Assembly (NCBI GenBank): GCA_026419785.1 | Contig: JAODTK010000554.1 | Location: 62,001-126,000, forward strand | From: Sclerodactyla briareus | Lineage: Eukaryota; Echinodermata; Holothuroidea; Dendrochirotida; Sclerodactylidae | Direction of reading: 5' to 3' | DNA: 64,000 nucleotides | In this document: piece by piece, positions 36,966 through 49,741 of the stretch | Layout of the letters: the number at the start of each line of letters is the position of its first letter | Position numbering within the stretch: the stretch's first letter is position 1 | Notes under the pieces: generated by a model | Seen by the model: only the letters and a program-made list of their open reading frames with translations | Databases searched by the model: none | What the model was told of the DNA's origin: nothing | Made by a program: the position numbers and the translations under genes

Positions 36966-38739
36966 ACAGTGAATTCTTAATATTCTTCATAACGATTAAT
37001 GGTGCCGAAAGAGTGTTTTCTGATGAAATCGATTACGATAATGAATCTACCGACCTCAAGGGCAGGGGTTATTCTTCTTGCAGTTGATAGTCTTGCGTTA
37101 AGACGATATTGTTTTAGCGCTTTGCAGCTTGGTTGTTTTATAGCATGCACAAAAAATATGCAGCCCGACTGGCTGATATATATTCGTCTTGTCCAAATTA
37201 CAAAAAAGTGGGTGGTCTGTGAGAAAATCATGTTTGAATTGTAAACTTGCTGAACAGCAATTCTCGATGTCCGTGTTGTGGTTAAGAGCTAATACAGTCC
37301 AACATTCACGGGACAGATTTGAATTCGGAGCGGGGGTGTGGTCCTACCAGTGTTGTGATTGGCTCCCTCCAAGATTGGAAGGAATTGCATTGGGACCAAG
37401 ACGATGATACAGATCAACATATGATGGCGCACTGCAGAAATTCCGCGAAGGTCGTATATTAAAGCAGGCAGGTAATCGGGAATAATCAAGTATCATCGTC
37501 TTAACACAGACTATTCTTGCAGGGAGGGAAGGGGGGAAAGGACAAATACGAACTGGGGATAGCCGAACTGTGTAGATGTTGTGAATTGTTTTGTTTTTTT
37601 TTCCTCATGCCAATGTTGATTAACACTAACACCATTTTTTACCAGCCGTTCTCTCCCCACGTAGGAGAGTGGCTTCACTTGTAAATTGCTCTCTAAGGCT
37701 GGGATTCCATAGATGCGTACGCGGGTCGGTGGTATGTGAAAAATCGCAAATTACCGTGAAACGTCCTAATTGTATGCAAAGAGATATATTGGTCAACAGA
37801 GACAAAGAAAAGATATGAATAAAGGCACAAAACCAAAACGATGAAAAAATTTTTTTTTTTTTAGGGGGCCGAATAAGCACATAGTGTACCGATGGAGATA
37901 GGAGCGAGTACTGCGAATGAATCTATGGAATATCTCCCTTAAGAAAAGCCAATCAACGGACAGTCGTAGCATGGCTGTGCCTTTTTAGGTCTTTTGCACA
38001 AACTGAAGTTGTCGCTTTTGAAACAAACGTTCGTTTCGTGAATATGTGATTTTCAAATCCAGCACGGACACGCATACGATCTATGAATACCCAGCCTTTT
38101 CCGTCGGACCACGAAGTGGGTGAATGACGGTCCGCGAGCAAATATATTGTAGGGCCTGCTCTGATGATTTTACATTATTCGAGAAGAAAAAGCGGAAACT
38201 AGCCCGTGTCTATCCATTCATGCACCGTTACATTAGCTACAATTGGAACTATTTAAACTAGGAGAGAGACGTTTGAACATAGTGTCTAGATTACCCTGAC
38301 CTTGTTTAATTTGAAAGTCATGGGGGGGGGGGGCATGCAGTTTACATGTCCACATCGTGATGGCAGGGGTGGTTCTTCGCACTTGATCCATCCCTCTTAT
38401 TATCGGCAATGATCGCGAAGACTACAAACAATAATTGTCTGTGGTTTGAGATATCTTACTTTACACCGTAATAGGTTATAGCATTACATGATGAGTGTAA
38501 AACACGAGCGTCATCCAAATTCGAAGAAAACTCTCTGCCCCATCGATGAACATCAATTACACATATTGTTGATCGCTGAATAGCTTGGATTAACGATATC
38601 ATTATCCCACTATCTCTTCTTTCTAAGTCAGTGGAGCACTAGTTACTCAGTTACTCACTAGAGACTATTGCAGGTTTTGGTCTTTCAAAATTCTTATGTA
38701 GGTCACATAACCATGCACTACAATTTAAAAAAAAAATTG

Positions 38740-39005
38740 TTTAAAATTTAGTACTATAGGTATCAAAAATTGGTAATTTCGTGAATGAGGTCCCTGTGGA
38801 GAAACATAACATTTGTTGTGGCCGCCCGGCTTTTTCTTTAATTTCGCGGACTGATCGTAATTTTCTTCAGAATAGAAATGATTTCAGTGCTGGAAATTTG
38901 GACTGTGCTGAAGTTTTTCTTCTTCGTAGATGATGGTACCGACGATTAATCACTTTTAATTATCATCGGATGCTTATTTTCTCGAATATTCCAAAGGCTG
39001 ATGAA
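38740..39005 (+). repeat. Dispersed repeat, ATTCGAG family, plus copy
   Basis: Aligns over about 250 bases with the reverse complement of 48537-48815. Shared words include GGTAATTTCGTG, AGAAATGAT, AATTTGGACTG and TTATTTTCTCGAATATTCCA. The first half also matches 32462-32630. No coding capacity and no obvious terminal repeats. Confidence 0.6.
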
Positions 39006-42000
39006 ACTTTAAGATAGAATACATAGGAGTGGGAGGTATCCGGATAGGATGTATGTCGTGGTTGGTAGGGAAAAAAAAGGGGGTTCCAACAGTCCAAGCG
39101 TATTAAATTTACCAATGCAATACGAGTAATAAAACCTATAAGTCCGCGATGAGGCATTGCACTGAGCCGCATCTACGCAAATGGGGGGATTTCCATATGG
39201 AAAATCCTCATAAAGGATCGTCACTAGGAACATTTGTTTGGACAGATAAATATGATGGACGTTTCTCGTCTCCTAAGTTTATTCCCTGTAAGGAAACATA
39301 AGCATGGTTTCCGCAAAACGCGATTTTGCATCAGTCCGCATGCCGTATTCACACATTCACACTATGTTGATGATGTACTGTTGAGCGTCAACGGGGCAAG
39401 CACTCTAACAGAAAACAAACGGACCAACAAAACAAAGGCTTACAGAAAGTACAAAATAAGTAAGAAATGTGGCTTGTGTTCGGGGAGTGTTAAATGACCT
39501 GATGATAGAGGGGAATTCAATTCTGGGCCACAACTTGAAAACAGATCGGGTTAAATGAGATGTTGCATCCGGTACGGGTGGTGGGAACTAAAAGTATGCT
39601 CATGGAGCGGCGGGGGTATTAACCGCGGTTTTTATTCCACGTTATTTTCACCGCCATTATTTTGGTTGTAAACATTCCATTCGGATGATTATATTTTTTC
39701 CAGGAAGAGTAAACTTCTTTCAGGGGTTTCTAGTTCTAGTTGACATCCTTTCATATCAAATTTTCTTAATTATTTTTCAACTTATATGAAGAAAATTCTT
39801 GTGAAAAACAAAGAAGTGAACACGAAACGAAATAAGGCCGAGCAATCAAACGAGTTTACTCTTTCAACTCTCGTACACAGGTCGCTCAAAGTGCACAGAG
39901 AGCCAAAAAACCAAGCGTCAGTTAAATGGCCACCTAGTCTGCAATTAGGGAGAAAGTTTCATTTCACCCTAGTCATATTTCGTAATCTATAATTTTGCTC
40001 GTTACTCTGCGCAGGCCTGATTAGGGGTTGCTGGTGGCGGCTCTGAGCATACAAAATAGTTGAATACCGTACACGCCACTGCAGGTTCCCCTCCGACTCA
40101 TATTCATATTTACATCGGTGTAAAATCGTGCGATAGTGTGAATTTGAGTCGACACTCGATCCGGTGAACAACTGAGTAATTTATCAGTGAGAATCAGATT
40201 AAATGTATGTGGTCATATTTGATGAATCGAACCATGGATCGGTTCCCATCAGTATCCCTGATAGCCATAATAAATCGAGAATCAGAACGCACCTTCAGCG
40301 TCCGAATTATAAGTATACACATCGCCGATTTCCCCGCCAGGGGCGACACATCACACACCGGAGCTGTACCGGGGTAATTTCGCGCGATATCAGTTTATTG
40401 TTCTCCGTCTCTCAATGACAATTTTCCGATATGGCACTATTTGAAACTCGTTAGCCTTGTCACTAAGTACTACGACATAATCAATAACACTCGATAAGAA
40501 TTGACGCGTGGGTTCACCTTGGACGGCCAACCTACTTCACCTCTGGTAGAACTTAAAAAAAAGAAGGAACTCAGACAGTGAAATGCATAGATAGGCAGAA
40601 CACCGCCATCTATATTTCTCTATTTGTTGGTCTTGAGAAAAAACACGTCTGAACTATTAGCTATTAGTATGTTTGGCCGACGTTCTGAGGGGGAGGAAAA
40701 CCTGGCCATTCTGAAATCACGGAACTATGTATCTATGGTTACCATATATAGTGTCCTCCATGAACTGCTCAGACTTTCGGACAGTTCGCCGAGAATTTCG
40801 GGCAAACGTGGCCCGTACAAGTCATCAGCTGAACCTATAATAACCTTCCACAATCCGGTTATCAGAAGCAACGGAAAGCACGTTTTCGCCTAATTCTACT
40901 TGGAAAACGGGAAAAGTCCACCTCATTCTTCTTGATGTATGATAGCACGGAGTATGAATGACCACCCGGTTTAACGGCATGAGCTGAGACATTTTAATAT
41001 AAAAAAAAATATCAATGTCGTTAATCTAGCTATGATTGATTCCAGATTTGGGAATGCGTGCCTCAGATGAGCACGCACACACACGTGCGTTCAACATGTA
41101 TCACTCTCGAACTGAGAAAAGAAAAGAAAAAACGCGCGGTGGAAAATGGGAAACAATTTGGGCGCCACCAGCACCAGTTAATGCAAACAAAGAGAACTCT
41201 TTAGTCATAGCAGGGGAGCAGGCTTTTCGCCGCATATCACGTCAGTTATTTTATATATTATCATATATTTCTTTAAGCACGCAAACATTTGCCTGTGGTG
41301 ACCACAGTCAAAGTCAAACACCAACGTGTACGAACGGCATGAATAGTCGAGTGAAGGAAATCGTATCGTGTAAATGAAACGTAATAAACTTCTGCTCAAA
41401 CAAATCCATTTCCGGTAAAAATCGCGCTTTCTTTATTTAGCTCGTTTAGTTCAGAGGCAGTCTAGATTACGTTCCACTAAGGTATTCCCTGATTGGCTAT
41501 CCGTATTCTATTGAATTGAATGTGGGAAAAATGAGTAGCTTTAAGAGACTGAAATCCTGAAAGAAACACTACTCATATATAAACGCAGTGTATAATAGGC
41601 ATTGCAGACAATCTTTCCACTTATTGCTCCCTTCCAGAGTTAGGTGCATTTAAAACTTGGAGATGGGCGCCGCCATTATCCCCTCAAATAAATGGCAAGA
41701 GACGTGAACCATCCCATTATGATGTCACAACATAACCCTACCATCAGGGATTTAATGTAGTTCTTTATTTTTCATTACCTTATGATATAAGCACTAATGA
41801 GCATTCCTATTGCACGTTTTTCCAATGATTTACTGAAGTATATACTGTGGATCATGAAATTAACACTAAATTGGCCGAAAATTATGTACACTATTTTGAA
41901 ATATTTGACAACAAATTTAATAAAAACAGAACCTTTTATAACTACAAGGAGTTGAGTGAAAGCAGAATCAATTATCAAATGGCCGACCTTGCTGAACATC

Positions 42001-42465
42001 AAACTGCATATCTCGGAAAGTAAACAATATTTTTCGATCAAATTTGCGGAAGATGTTAATTGAACGTTGGTCTTTTATTTGACATTGTTAGTCATGTTCA
42101 TCAAATCAGACTTACATGCTCGGGCAACATTACGGGGAAAAATGGAAAGTGCACTTCAGTTTGAGGTATAGGTCGTCCACACTGGAAGCACGGAGCTACA
42201 CCCACTGACCTAATTGTCTGCAGGTATATAGGGCCATTGGAAAGCGTGGTGGGAAACATGCTCGTGACACAACCTATATATCTTCCGCCAGTTTTCGAGG
42301 TCACCCCGCTAACTTGAACAATGTTTTTGCCGCACCGATGTACCAGACCGAATAATGATGTGAATAAAGTTTGAATTTAGAGCTGTAAAGAACCAACTTC
42401 ACCATAAGGGATGTAATGATTACGCGGTTTTAAAAGGCCGCGGATTCTTACAGTTTTACAGGCAG

Positions 42466-42616
42466 TTCGCAGTTTTGGGCCCTGCCCAGGGAAGATAAAG
42501 CCCCGGCTTAGCAAAGCCCGCTTGACAGTTATGAAATAGGTCGATAGGGCTAAGCGCTGTATCACTGGCACTTTGTTTGCGATAATGTTTCAAATTTCGG
42601 AACAAGATTGGTACCG
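42466..42616. repeat. Duplicated block X, copy 1
   Basis: About 150 bases alignable to 54090-54240 in the same orientation, roughly 70-75% identical by eye. The best word is TTTGTTTGCGATAATGTTTC; others are ATAAAG, CCCGC, AATAGG.CGAT.GGGCT. It has no element features I recognise. Lies in Emx intron 2. Confidence 0.6.
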
Positions 42617-44618
42617 GTGGACAGCCTTCTCCGTAACCATGGCGGGGTTATTCATCACCAACTAGGGGTACATCATCGGTGTAAAAGGCTGCGAAGCCTA
42701 GGCTAACAGACAGGTTTACCAACGTTCCACATCGCCTTTCACAACCATATAGATTTTCGGAATCTAGATTTCATGACCATTTTCTGGTGGGAATCGTCAA
42801 CGTGTTTCTAGCTTTATTCATTTATTTATTCATGATGGTCAGTGTTATCAGTGGCTAGTAGTACCTACTGACCTACGGGTTGTTTAGGGCCGGATTTAAG
42901 GTTGAGGCTCATTGAATGGTCATAGTGAGCTACTGCTGTGTGGAAATTTGCAAAATGCTTTTCTTCCCACCGTTGGAACATCATCATACTCAGGCAATGT
43001 TATCATTATAGATCAGTATCTATCAGTTTATGGTTGTTCGAGAATTTGGGGAAAATCTTTGGAGTATCATACTAACACAACTCTTCAATGTGTAAATGTC
43101 GCCCGAATTTTTCATTTATTTTCCTTGAACAGAATCGCTCCTGAAAAAATAAAATGTTGGTCTGAATTCTGCACCTTCCGTGCTCTAGTCTGCTAGTACT
43201 ACTTCTCCTTTCTTTTCGGCCCTACATTATTTATTTGTTCACATTTTAGGATCTTTTTAACGTAAACTTTTTATTCAAGCTCTTTATGGGCATTCTGATC
43301 CTGGTTTTCGATACGTCAATGGGTAAACCATAGGCTACACCGTTTCGGGAATGTGAACATCTGCTCCTATATTTTCGCGTGTAAAATAAGGTGTTACTAA
43401 TAACATAGTGTTTGGTTTCGATCCAATTGGCATTTGTTCACCTGTTTAGAGAACCAATGCGTGATTACCAAATCGTGCTCAGAAAACATTCATTTTCCAT
43501 AAGGGAATGGGTGTAGGTGGACTTCAGAGTGATAAAGAAAGCAAAGCCATGCTCAGTTGAGAAAATTCTCTGTAGTTGGTTTACATGGAATACACGCTGA
43601 AGCATTTTCCAAAAAAAAGGAAAAATAAAATCACTAAACACTACCGGTATTCCACATGACTTTATAACTTTTAGGGAATTGACATTGCGTTCTAACTCGC
43701 TAAAAAAGAGACGTTGAAGTAGTGTATGAAAAGCGTGTGATATGAACACATCTGACAACACATTCAGTGTGGAAGTTAAATTTATAACTTTCGTGGGTCA
43801 GAAACAAAAGAAAAAACGGCGATTGGAAGGCGGGTTCTCTACTGTAAAACCTGAACACGATTATTACATTCGTGGTGATGGTTAGTTGAAGACTGTAACT
43901 GTCAAATATTGCGCTACCGTTCAAGCCGCTTTGTGCTCCAAGTCGTGTAATCCCACTCATGAACGCGTGGCCTTACATTGGCCCAAATGTCATGATTTTA
44001 TTGGGAAATAAAAATTGCTGGTGTGATTTGACTTGAGCTAAATATTGCTGACGTGTAGCCTTTTGTCAGTATATCATGCGTTGTGAAGTCTTGAAATGCA
44101 CATATATCCAGAAATACCGCGTCCTCCCGCGACGAGCCTGAGATTGATTGCTCTTTCCCTTACTACCAACAAATTCCCCCTGAAACAATCACAAGAAATG
44201 AACGATATTAGGGAATATATTATGGTACCATTATAAACAAGTAGAAATGTGGCCTAACCTCGATGCGCATAAACCATTCCGTAAGCCCGCCCACCAACAG
44301 AGTAAATAAACATTGACTCTGAGTTCGCGAGCGCGGGAGTTGAGGGGTGACGAGAAGGGAGATAATTTATCCGCGGAAATTTCTAGGGAAAGTTTCACGA
44401 CTGACGACAGGGGGTGGAAGGTTAAATGGCCGATAAATGTGTAATTAAATCCCCCCGCCTTCGGTTGAAAATAAAGTTAAGGCCGACCTCTGTGTTTATG
44501 CTTCCTGGTAGAAGGATATATGTATTATTGTGTAAACACATATACCAGGGCATTTCCAAGGCGATCTCCAAAATAAAGAGAACTATGATTGATGAGTAAA
44601 CTCGATATGTAATGCACG

Positions 44619-44649
44619 TATATATATATATATAATATATATATATAAT

Positions 44650-44682
<33 letters not shown>

Positions 44683-44763
44683 CTATATATATATATATAG
44701 ATATATATATATATATCTATATATATATATATATATCTATATATATATATATTATATATATAT
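44619..44763. repeat. AT microsatellite before Emx exon 3
   Basis: (AT)n with regular CT/AG interruptions, ending about 120 bases before the exon 3 acceptor. Confidence 0.95.
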
Positions 44764-44886
44764 CGTGATGACAAGCAACTTTATAGAAAAATTTCCAGGT
44801 TTTATAGAAAATGTTGATTCTTTGTGTATTCCAAGTATTATGACCATTACGCTCTATACCATATTATTATTTCTCTCTGTTACTAG

Positions 44887-45018
44887 TGAGGTCTGTTCAG
44901 AAACAGGAGAACGAAATATAAAAGGATAAAGGCGGAGGAAGACGGAGAGGAGGAACCGAAGAAAAAAGGATCGCATCACGTGACGAGGTGGCAAATCGAG
45001 ACCCAACAGCAGTCATGA
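44887..45018 (+). CDS. Emx: Emx exon 3 (end of homeodomain and C-terminus)
   Basis: From 44911 the open frame reads [35 protein letters not shown] and then TGA at 45016-45018. Vertebrate Emx has TKFKRQKLEEEG...KKKGTHHINRWRIATKQ at the same place, so this is clearly the Emx C-terminus, acidic then basic. It is shorter here, stopping just after the RW..I.T block. The first 24 bases should encode V(K/R)VWFQNRR (homeodomain 45-53: W48, F49, N51, R53). They read TGAGGTCTGTTCAGAAACAG, which gives that sequence only if several two- or three-base runs are one base short and one AA is one base long. The acceptor ACTAG follows a good pyrimidine tract. Possible readings are clustered run-length error or real damage in helix 3. 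The downstream frame being clean favours error. Confidence 0.92.
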
Positions 45019-48000
45019 CCTTCCTTCATACTGGAGAGTACTCGGTGGACGGACCTGACAGAATAATTAGTTTAGCGGGGCAGTGCTAGTGGCCGGTACT
45101 AATCTCTGGAGGCATGCAATAGGTAAAGCACAGACACGCAGAGAAAGTTGAAGCTGATGGGAATTCAGACGCACATGCTCCTAACATTGGAAGGCACGCT
45201 GTTTGTTGTGTACGATAGCCTAATAGGCCTATATAGAACCCGTTTGCGTTATGACCCACTCTTCTTGTGAACACAGCGTTTAGCTTACACTGTAGGAGTT
45301 CTTTTTATACGAAAGTCATGATCGCACGTGAGAAAGTTTGATTTGAATTTCTACCTCGACCTTACAACAGGAAAATCCGAGGGAATTAATAGAATATTTG
45401 ACCGTTCAGAGCGAATAGCCGACCAAAACGTTTCAATTGGCAGCAAAACTAAACGCCAATACACACATAACATTTTATACTTTCACTCCACGATGTCCAC
45501 GAACATTTTATTCAAATTAACTAAAAGCTAGTACTGACGATAGTCAATTATTCACTGAACCAGATTATTTTTACCTGACTCTCGGGGTAACAATCCACCC
45601 TCTCAATGTAAGATTTGACGGAAATGATGAACATTTGACTACTTCACGAGTAAAAAGAATAATAGAATCGCAACTATGCGTGGTGGTTCCTTGCGGTATC
45701 TAATCTGCTTCTCAAAGCTTATTATCAAACGGCGAATTAAGCGTGGACTGAAAGGAATCTTCCAGCCCAGATTTGGGGGTGATGAATGAGTGAAACCGTC
45801 ACCCTGTATTACAATGATGCCAATTTGAGAGCTATGTGTGCACCAAGCCAAATAGTGATGATCACTGTGGATCTTCAGATGAATAAAACCAATCATATGC
45901 GCTGGACGCGTCCTCATCAACCCACTAACGCAGATACCGACATGCACTCTTATATTCGTTGTACGTTGTGACAAAATGTTGGTTTCTGGTTTTCCATTCA
46001 TATCCCAATTCATGAATACCTTCATTAATTCTGCATTCTGATTGGCCAAGAAGTTCGACTCGCCATTCGAACCCTCTCTATTTTGCATGAAGAAAATAGG
46101 GAGAATGTAAGTATGTATATGGAAATTTGATTGTTAGCTGGTGAGCAGCCCATTACTTACCATGTATCAGCCAGCACACGAAGTGAACTTGAAAAAAACA
46201 TATTAGCCTTTGTTTTGGATAGTTGCTATGGTGATACATTGTGTGGTCACAGCATCATGCTAATCGGCTCGGGGTTTCAACCTGCACGATGACGTCATCA
46301 TCGGTCTCGAATGCAACAAGAGACCTCGGTACCCTCGTATTTATCCCCTAATTCATGAGTCACTTCCGCTAATCCCATGGACCGTAATGTACGAACCATA
46401 ATTCGAATCAGTTCTGAAGTGAGGGAAATGGCGTTTATTTAAAAAAAAAAAAGTCGATGGTTGTCAACTTCAGAGGTGCTTCCTCACGCTGTCCAAACAA
46501 CGCAAACGCTGCGTAATCGTTGCTGAGCTACCGGGTGGGCAGGTAACTTATGACTGCTAAATGTTACTTCTCCTTCACATAAATACACAATAACATGAAG
46601 AGCGGATTCTTACTCTGTGATTGAAGTTATCTCTAGTTTCATTCGAAACGGCTCTATACCTCTTCCCGATACCTCTCTCCTAAAATCCGCCATTGCCCTC
46701 ATTTCTTATTCGCCCTAAGACAGAACATTAATTAACTACCTTCTCTAGCATGTTCCGCGCCGCCCCATTCATGATGAGAAATAGCATACGGTTTATCGGT
46801 TCTTAACAACGAACAGGGGAGTGGCAGACTTTGAATGTTGCTCGGTTGGCACAAAATTAGCGCCGAGGTCAAGAGGCCGTTAGTCAGTTAGTCGCGAGAC
46901 ATCTCTCACAGTCTTTGTCTAGGATTGAGATCACGGACAATAGTAGATGGTACACTCCATCTAATATTGCATCAATTGATTCAGATTCGAGAGAACGGGA
47001 AGGGGGTGTGGGCTTTCGAATCTCGCTCAGTTGGCGAGAACAGTGTTGTCCCATTTCTTTTACCAAAGATTGTGTGGAGGAAATACACGCATATAGCGAA
47101 AAAGGGGGAAACATCTTGGGAGGGTGCATGGTTAACATGAGACATCTGCGCTCCTCTCAATTATCGGGAAAGCGGGACGTGTTTTATTTTTTGCAAACAA
47201 ACATTTTGTAGATTGAGTCTTACCAGAGTGATTTTATTATCACCAGGGTAAGCGATAATATCATCCGAAATCCAGTATACTGTTGTATTGCTGATATCAA
47301 TCATCGAACAGTATGATCATATTTTACAGTTAACGTTTACATGTCATATGAAGGTCCTTCACCATGTAAACATATCCGGTTTTAAGACCCCGCCATGTCT
47401 CGCATTCAAATAATCAGACTCGTCCAATGACATAAGAATCGAACTCAAATGCTTCTCACGAGAAGTTAGTTTGAGAAGTTATGCTTCTGTTAGTATAATT
47501 AAATGATTTTGTATTAGGAATATGTATTATAATAATGTATATAGTAAATCTAAAAGGCCTCAGCTGGATTATTTAATGACAACATCCTGGAACACTTCCA
47601 TAAATCAAGCTCGTTGTATATTCTGTCTATAAATTATATTTGTAGACGCTCATGTAAATGAAATATAATAAGAAAGATGAACGCATCAATTGTCTCGCCT
47701 TTGTTTATGAGTTATGTAAAAACGCTATATACACCGTCACAGTGCGTTCATTTTAAATGACACGGCGGTGACATGATCTTTAAACTCCGTCGTCTGGGAT
47801 CTGGGAACATGAATGTCATTTCTAGGTTCCCTCGCCCACAATTAACGTCAATGTTTATATTATATCCAGTAATTAATGACTTACGTCATCGAGGCAATCA
47901 ACGGGTGGTAGTCAACATATCAGGGGTGTTAACACATTCGACATTTTCCAAACAAAGTCAAAAGGGTATTCTCAAATACATTTGTACATAAGCGTGTGGA

Positions 48001-48536
48001 AACAGATTATGCTGTCGATTCTTCACGAAAAAATAATTTTCAATCCGTACGATCAGTTGTGACTGTAGCTACGGTATAGTAGTGGGGAACACGACTCTAT
48101 ATATATTGTCAAAGAAACATACTTTGTGCTGCCATTTGACTTCGCTAGGCATTACATATTGAAACACTCTAAACAACAAGGTTGACAGTAACAGTATTAC
48201 ACAACAATAAACACTACACGATTAGCAGTTCCCAAAACTCGTTGCGGGAGGTGGTACTGTGCAGCAGTTTAGCAGTTCCAAACGTTTTAGAGTGGTTATT
48301 TCTTGAAAACGACTAATGCGCCAAAAGGGAAGAAAAAAAAAAAAAACGTTTGTCGTGGGCCCGCGATAAGCGAGTTATTTTATCCGTAACTGTTCAACGC
48401 AGCGTTATGGCTCAATGAGCGGATGATGAGTCTTTCATTACCCTGTTTTGTCTAAGGCAGTCTTGTAATCATTTTTGTTTTTTTCTTATTGTATTTTTCC
48501 ACACTTGTTTGAAATAACTGCTCCTCCTACATAATA
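45019..48536. other. Emx 3' flank, no further gene recognised
   Basis: Probably includes the Emx 3' UTR at its start. A 149-residue minus-strand open frame (45639-46088) shows no family resemblance. The rest holds nothing I can name. Confidence 0.55.
45882..45887 (+). terminator. Candidate poly(A) signal for Emx
   Basis: AATAAA about 860 bases after the Emx stop codon. It would give a 3' UTR of roughly 0.9 kb. Without transcript data this is only a candidate; further AATAAA-like words occur downstream. Confidence 0.2.
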
Positions 48537-48815
48537 AAGCTCCATTCAGCCTTTGAAATATTCGAGAAAATAATCATCAATGATATTGAAAAAGAATGCC
48601 ATAGTTCGATACCTCATCTAAAAGAAAATCTCCAGTCCAAATTACAACACACTCACATCATTTCTATTAGAGAAAATGGGTGATCATAAAGTTAACGAAG
48701 TTTCTGAAAAGTCCTGTCTGGCCGTACAACTATGTTTGATTTCGCCGAGAGGACCTTTCCACGAAATTACAAATTGTGACATACCGTAATACTATCGTTT
48801 CAACATATTTGCTAA
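48537..48815 (-). repeat. Dispersed repeat, ATTCGAG family, minus copy
   Basis: Reverse complement aligns with 38740-39005 and 32462-32700. The + strand reads CCATTCAGCCTTTGAAATAT, then TTCGAGAAAATAATCATCAA. Confidence 0.6.
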
Positions 48816-49741
48816 AAAAATGGCTTCTCCTTCTAGAAATCGAAAAACTTGGATTTTGTCATAGTAGGTCAGTATATAATTTTGACTAGAGATATCTATT
48901 GGGTGTCCAGGGAGTTTGAGTCAAGGCTATTTAAGGGAACTTTTGGGTTTAACAGTCAATACTCTTCTCCTATAGAGATTACATGAACAATGGTGCAAAG
49001 GAGTTCAAAGGTCAAGTAGGTGTCGGTTTTTTTTTTTTTTTTTTTTTTTTGCGAATAATTGCACTGTGCCTCTTTCACATTCAAAGTCAGACGATCACGA
49101 AAATTGATTTGCATTTATGAAGGACCAACGCTTCATTGTGTTCAGGGAACTCAGTTTGGCTGAGGGTATTTCGAGGAACGAATACCCCCCCCCCACCGCC
49201 AAAATTACGCGGATGTATTCCTTTCTTCTATCTTGGGGTGGGAACAATATGTAAATATGATTTTGGTTCCAGTTTCATGTTCGTTTTAGGATTTAGCAGT
49301 GGATGAACAGCTCAAGCGGTCGATAAAGTGATGCTGTTCGCCCGATCGTCAGGTCCGTCCCTAAATTCAAACGGTGAAAATCAAGGTACGATGCAATGTC
49401 CATGTGGAGGTTACACGGTAATTCATTCCAAGGCCATTAAGTGTCATTATCAGGCCAATTCGATAATTTATGCTAAATTCACAACAGACCATTTCGAAGT
49501 CATCCGAAGTCATCAAGGCGACGTTGTGGATCTGCCACATGCCAATATTGTGGAACCTATTGATCATGTTGATTGCATCTCTGATTTCGAAATGTCTCGT
49601 ACGCGCTCCTGTACATGCTATTAGTTTCTACTAATCACACTAAGCGCCATAGCTCTCATTGGGTCCTCTCTGTCGGTCCGCTTCAAGTTACCACTTATAC
49701 TGGCTCAATATCTCAAGCGAGCTATTTGATTTCACTCCCGA

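Larger units (their letters stand above)
35256..44886 (+). other. Emx intron 2 (about 9.6 kb)
   Basis: Donor GTAAGT at 35256; acceptor after a TTTCTCTCTGTTACTAG tract ending at 44886. It separates homeodomain residues 44 and 45. Contents: a possible regulatory block (36440-36740), a degenerate GGTGTC hexamer tract (36838-36930), one copy of a dispersed repeat (38740-39005), a block duplicated 11.6 kb downstream (42466-42616), a GC-richer unique stretch (44280-44480) and a long AT microsatellite (44619-44763) about 120 bases before exon 3. I recognise nothing in 37000-38700, 39010-42400 and 42700-44200. Confidence 0.85.
18973..45018 (+). other. Emx: Emx homeobox gene locus (three exons, two introns)
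   Basis: Gene-level entry joining 18973-19662, 35075-35255 and 44887-45018. Emx/ems proteins are nuclear homeodomain transcription factors that bind TAAT-type sites and pattern the anterior nervous system and other tissues. Seen here: every conserved Emx block occurs once, in the right order and on one strand. These are FSIESLV, YPWLL...HRF, the homeodomain, and KKKGSHH..RW. Exon 1 ends in phase 1 and exon 2 resumes in the matching phase. Intron 2 falls between homeodomain residues 44 and 45, the usual site in this class. Odd: each exon has at least one frame disruption, all simple run-length differences except for uncertainty in the exon 1 N-terminus. Conserved codons around them argue for assembly error over pseudogenisation. 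No other gene is recognisable in the 64 kb, so neighbour context is lacking. The identification is very secure; the exact protein is not. Confidence 0.93.

Noticed and set aside
39234..39497. Frame containing HGFRK and YVDD, suggestive of reverse transcriptase
   Set aside because: The two words are only about 25 residues apart, far too close for a real RT, and no other RT block is nearby. Possibly chance, possibly a collapsed remnant.
45639..46088. 149-residue minus-strand open frame near the Emx 3' end
   Set aside because: No recognisable domain; likely overlaps the Emx 3' UTR region on the other strand.
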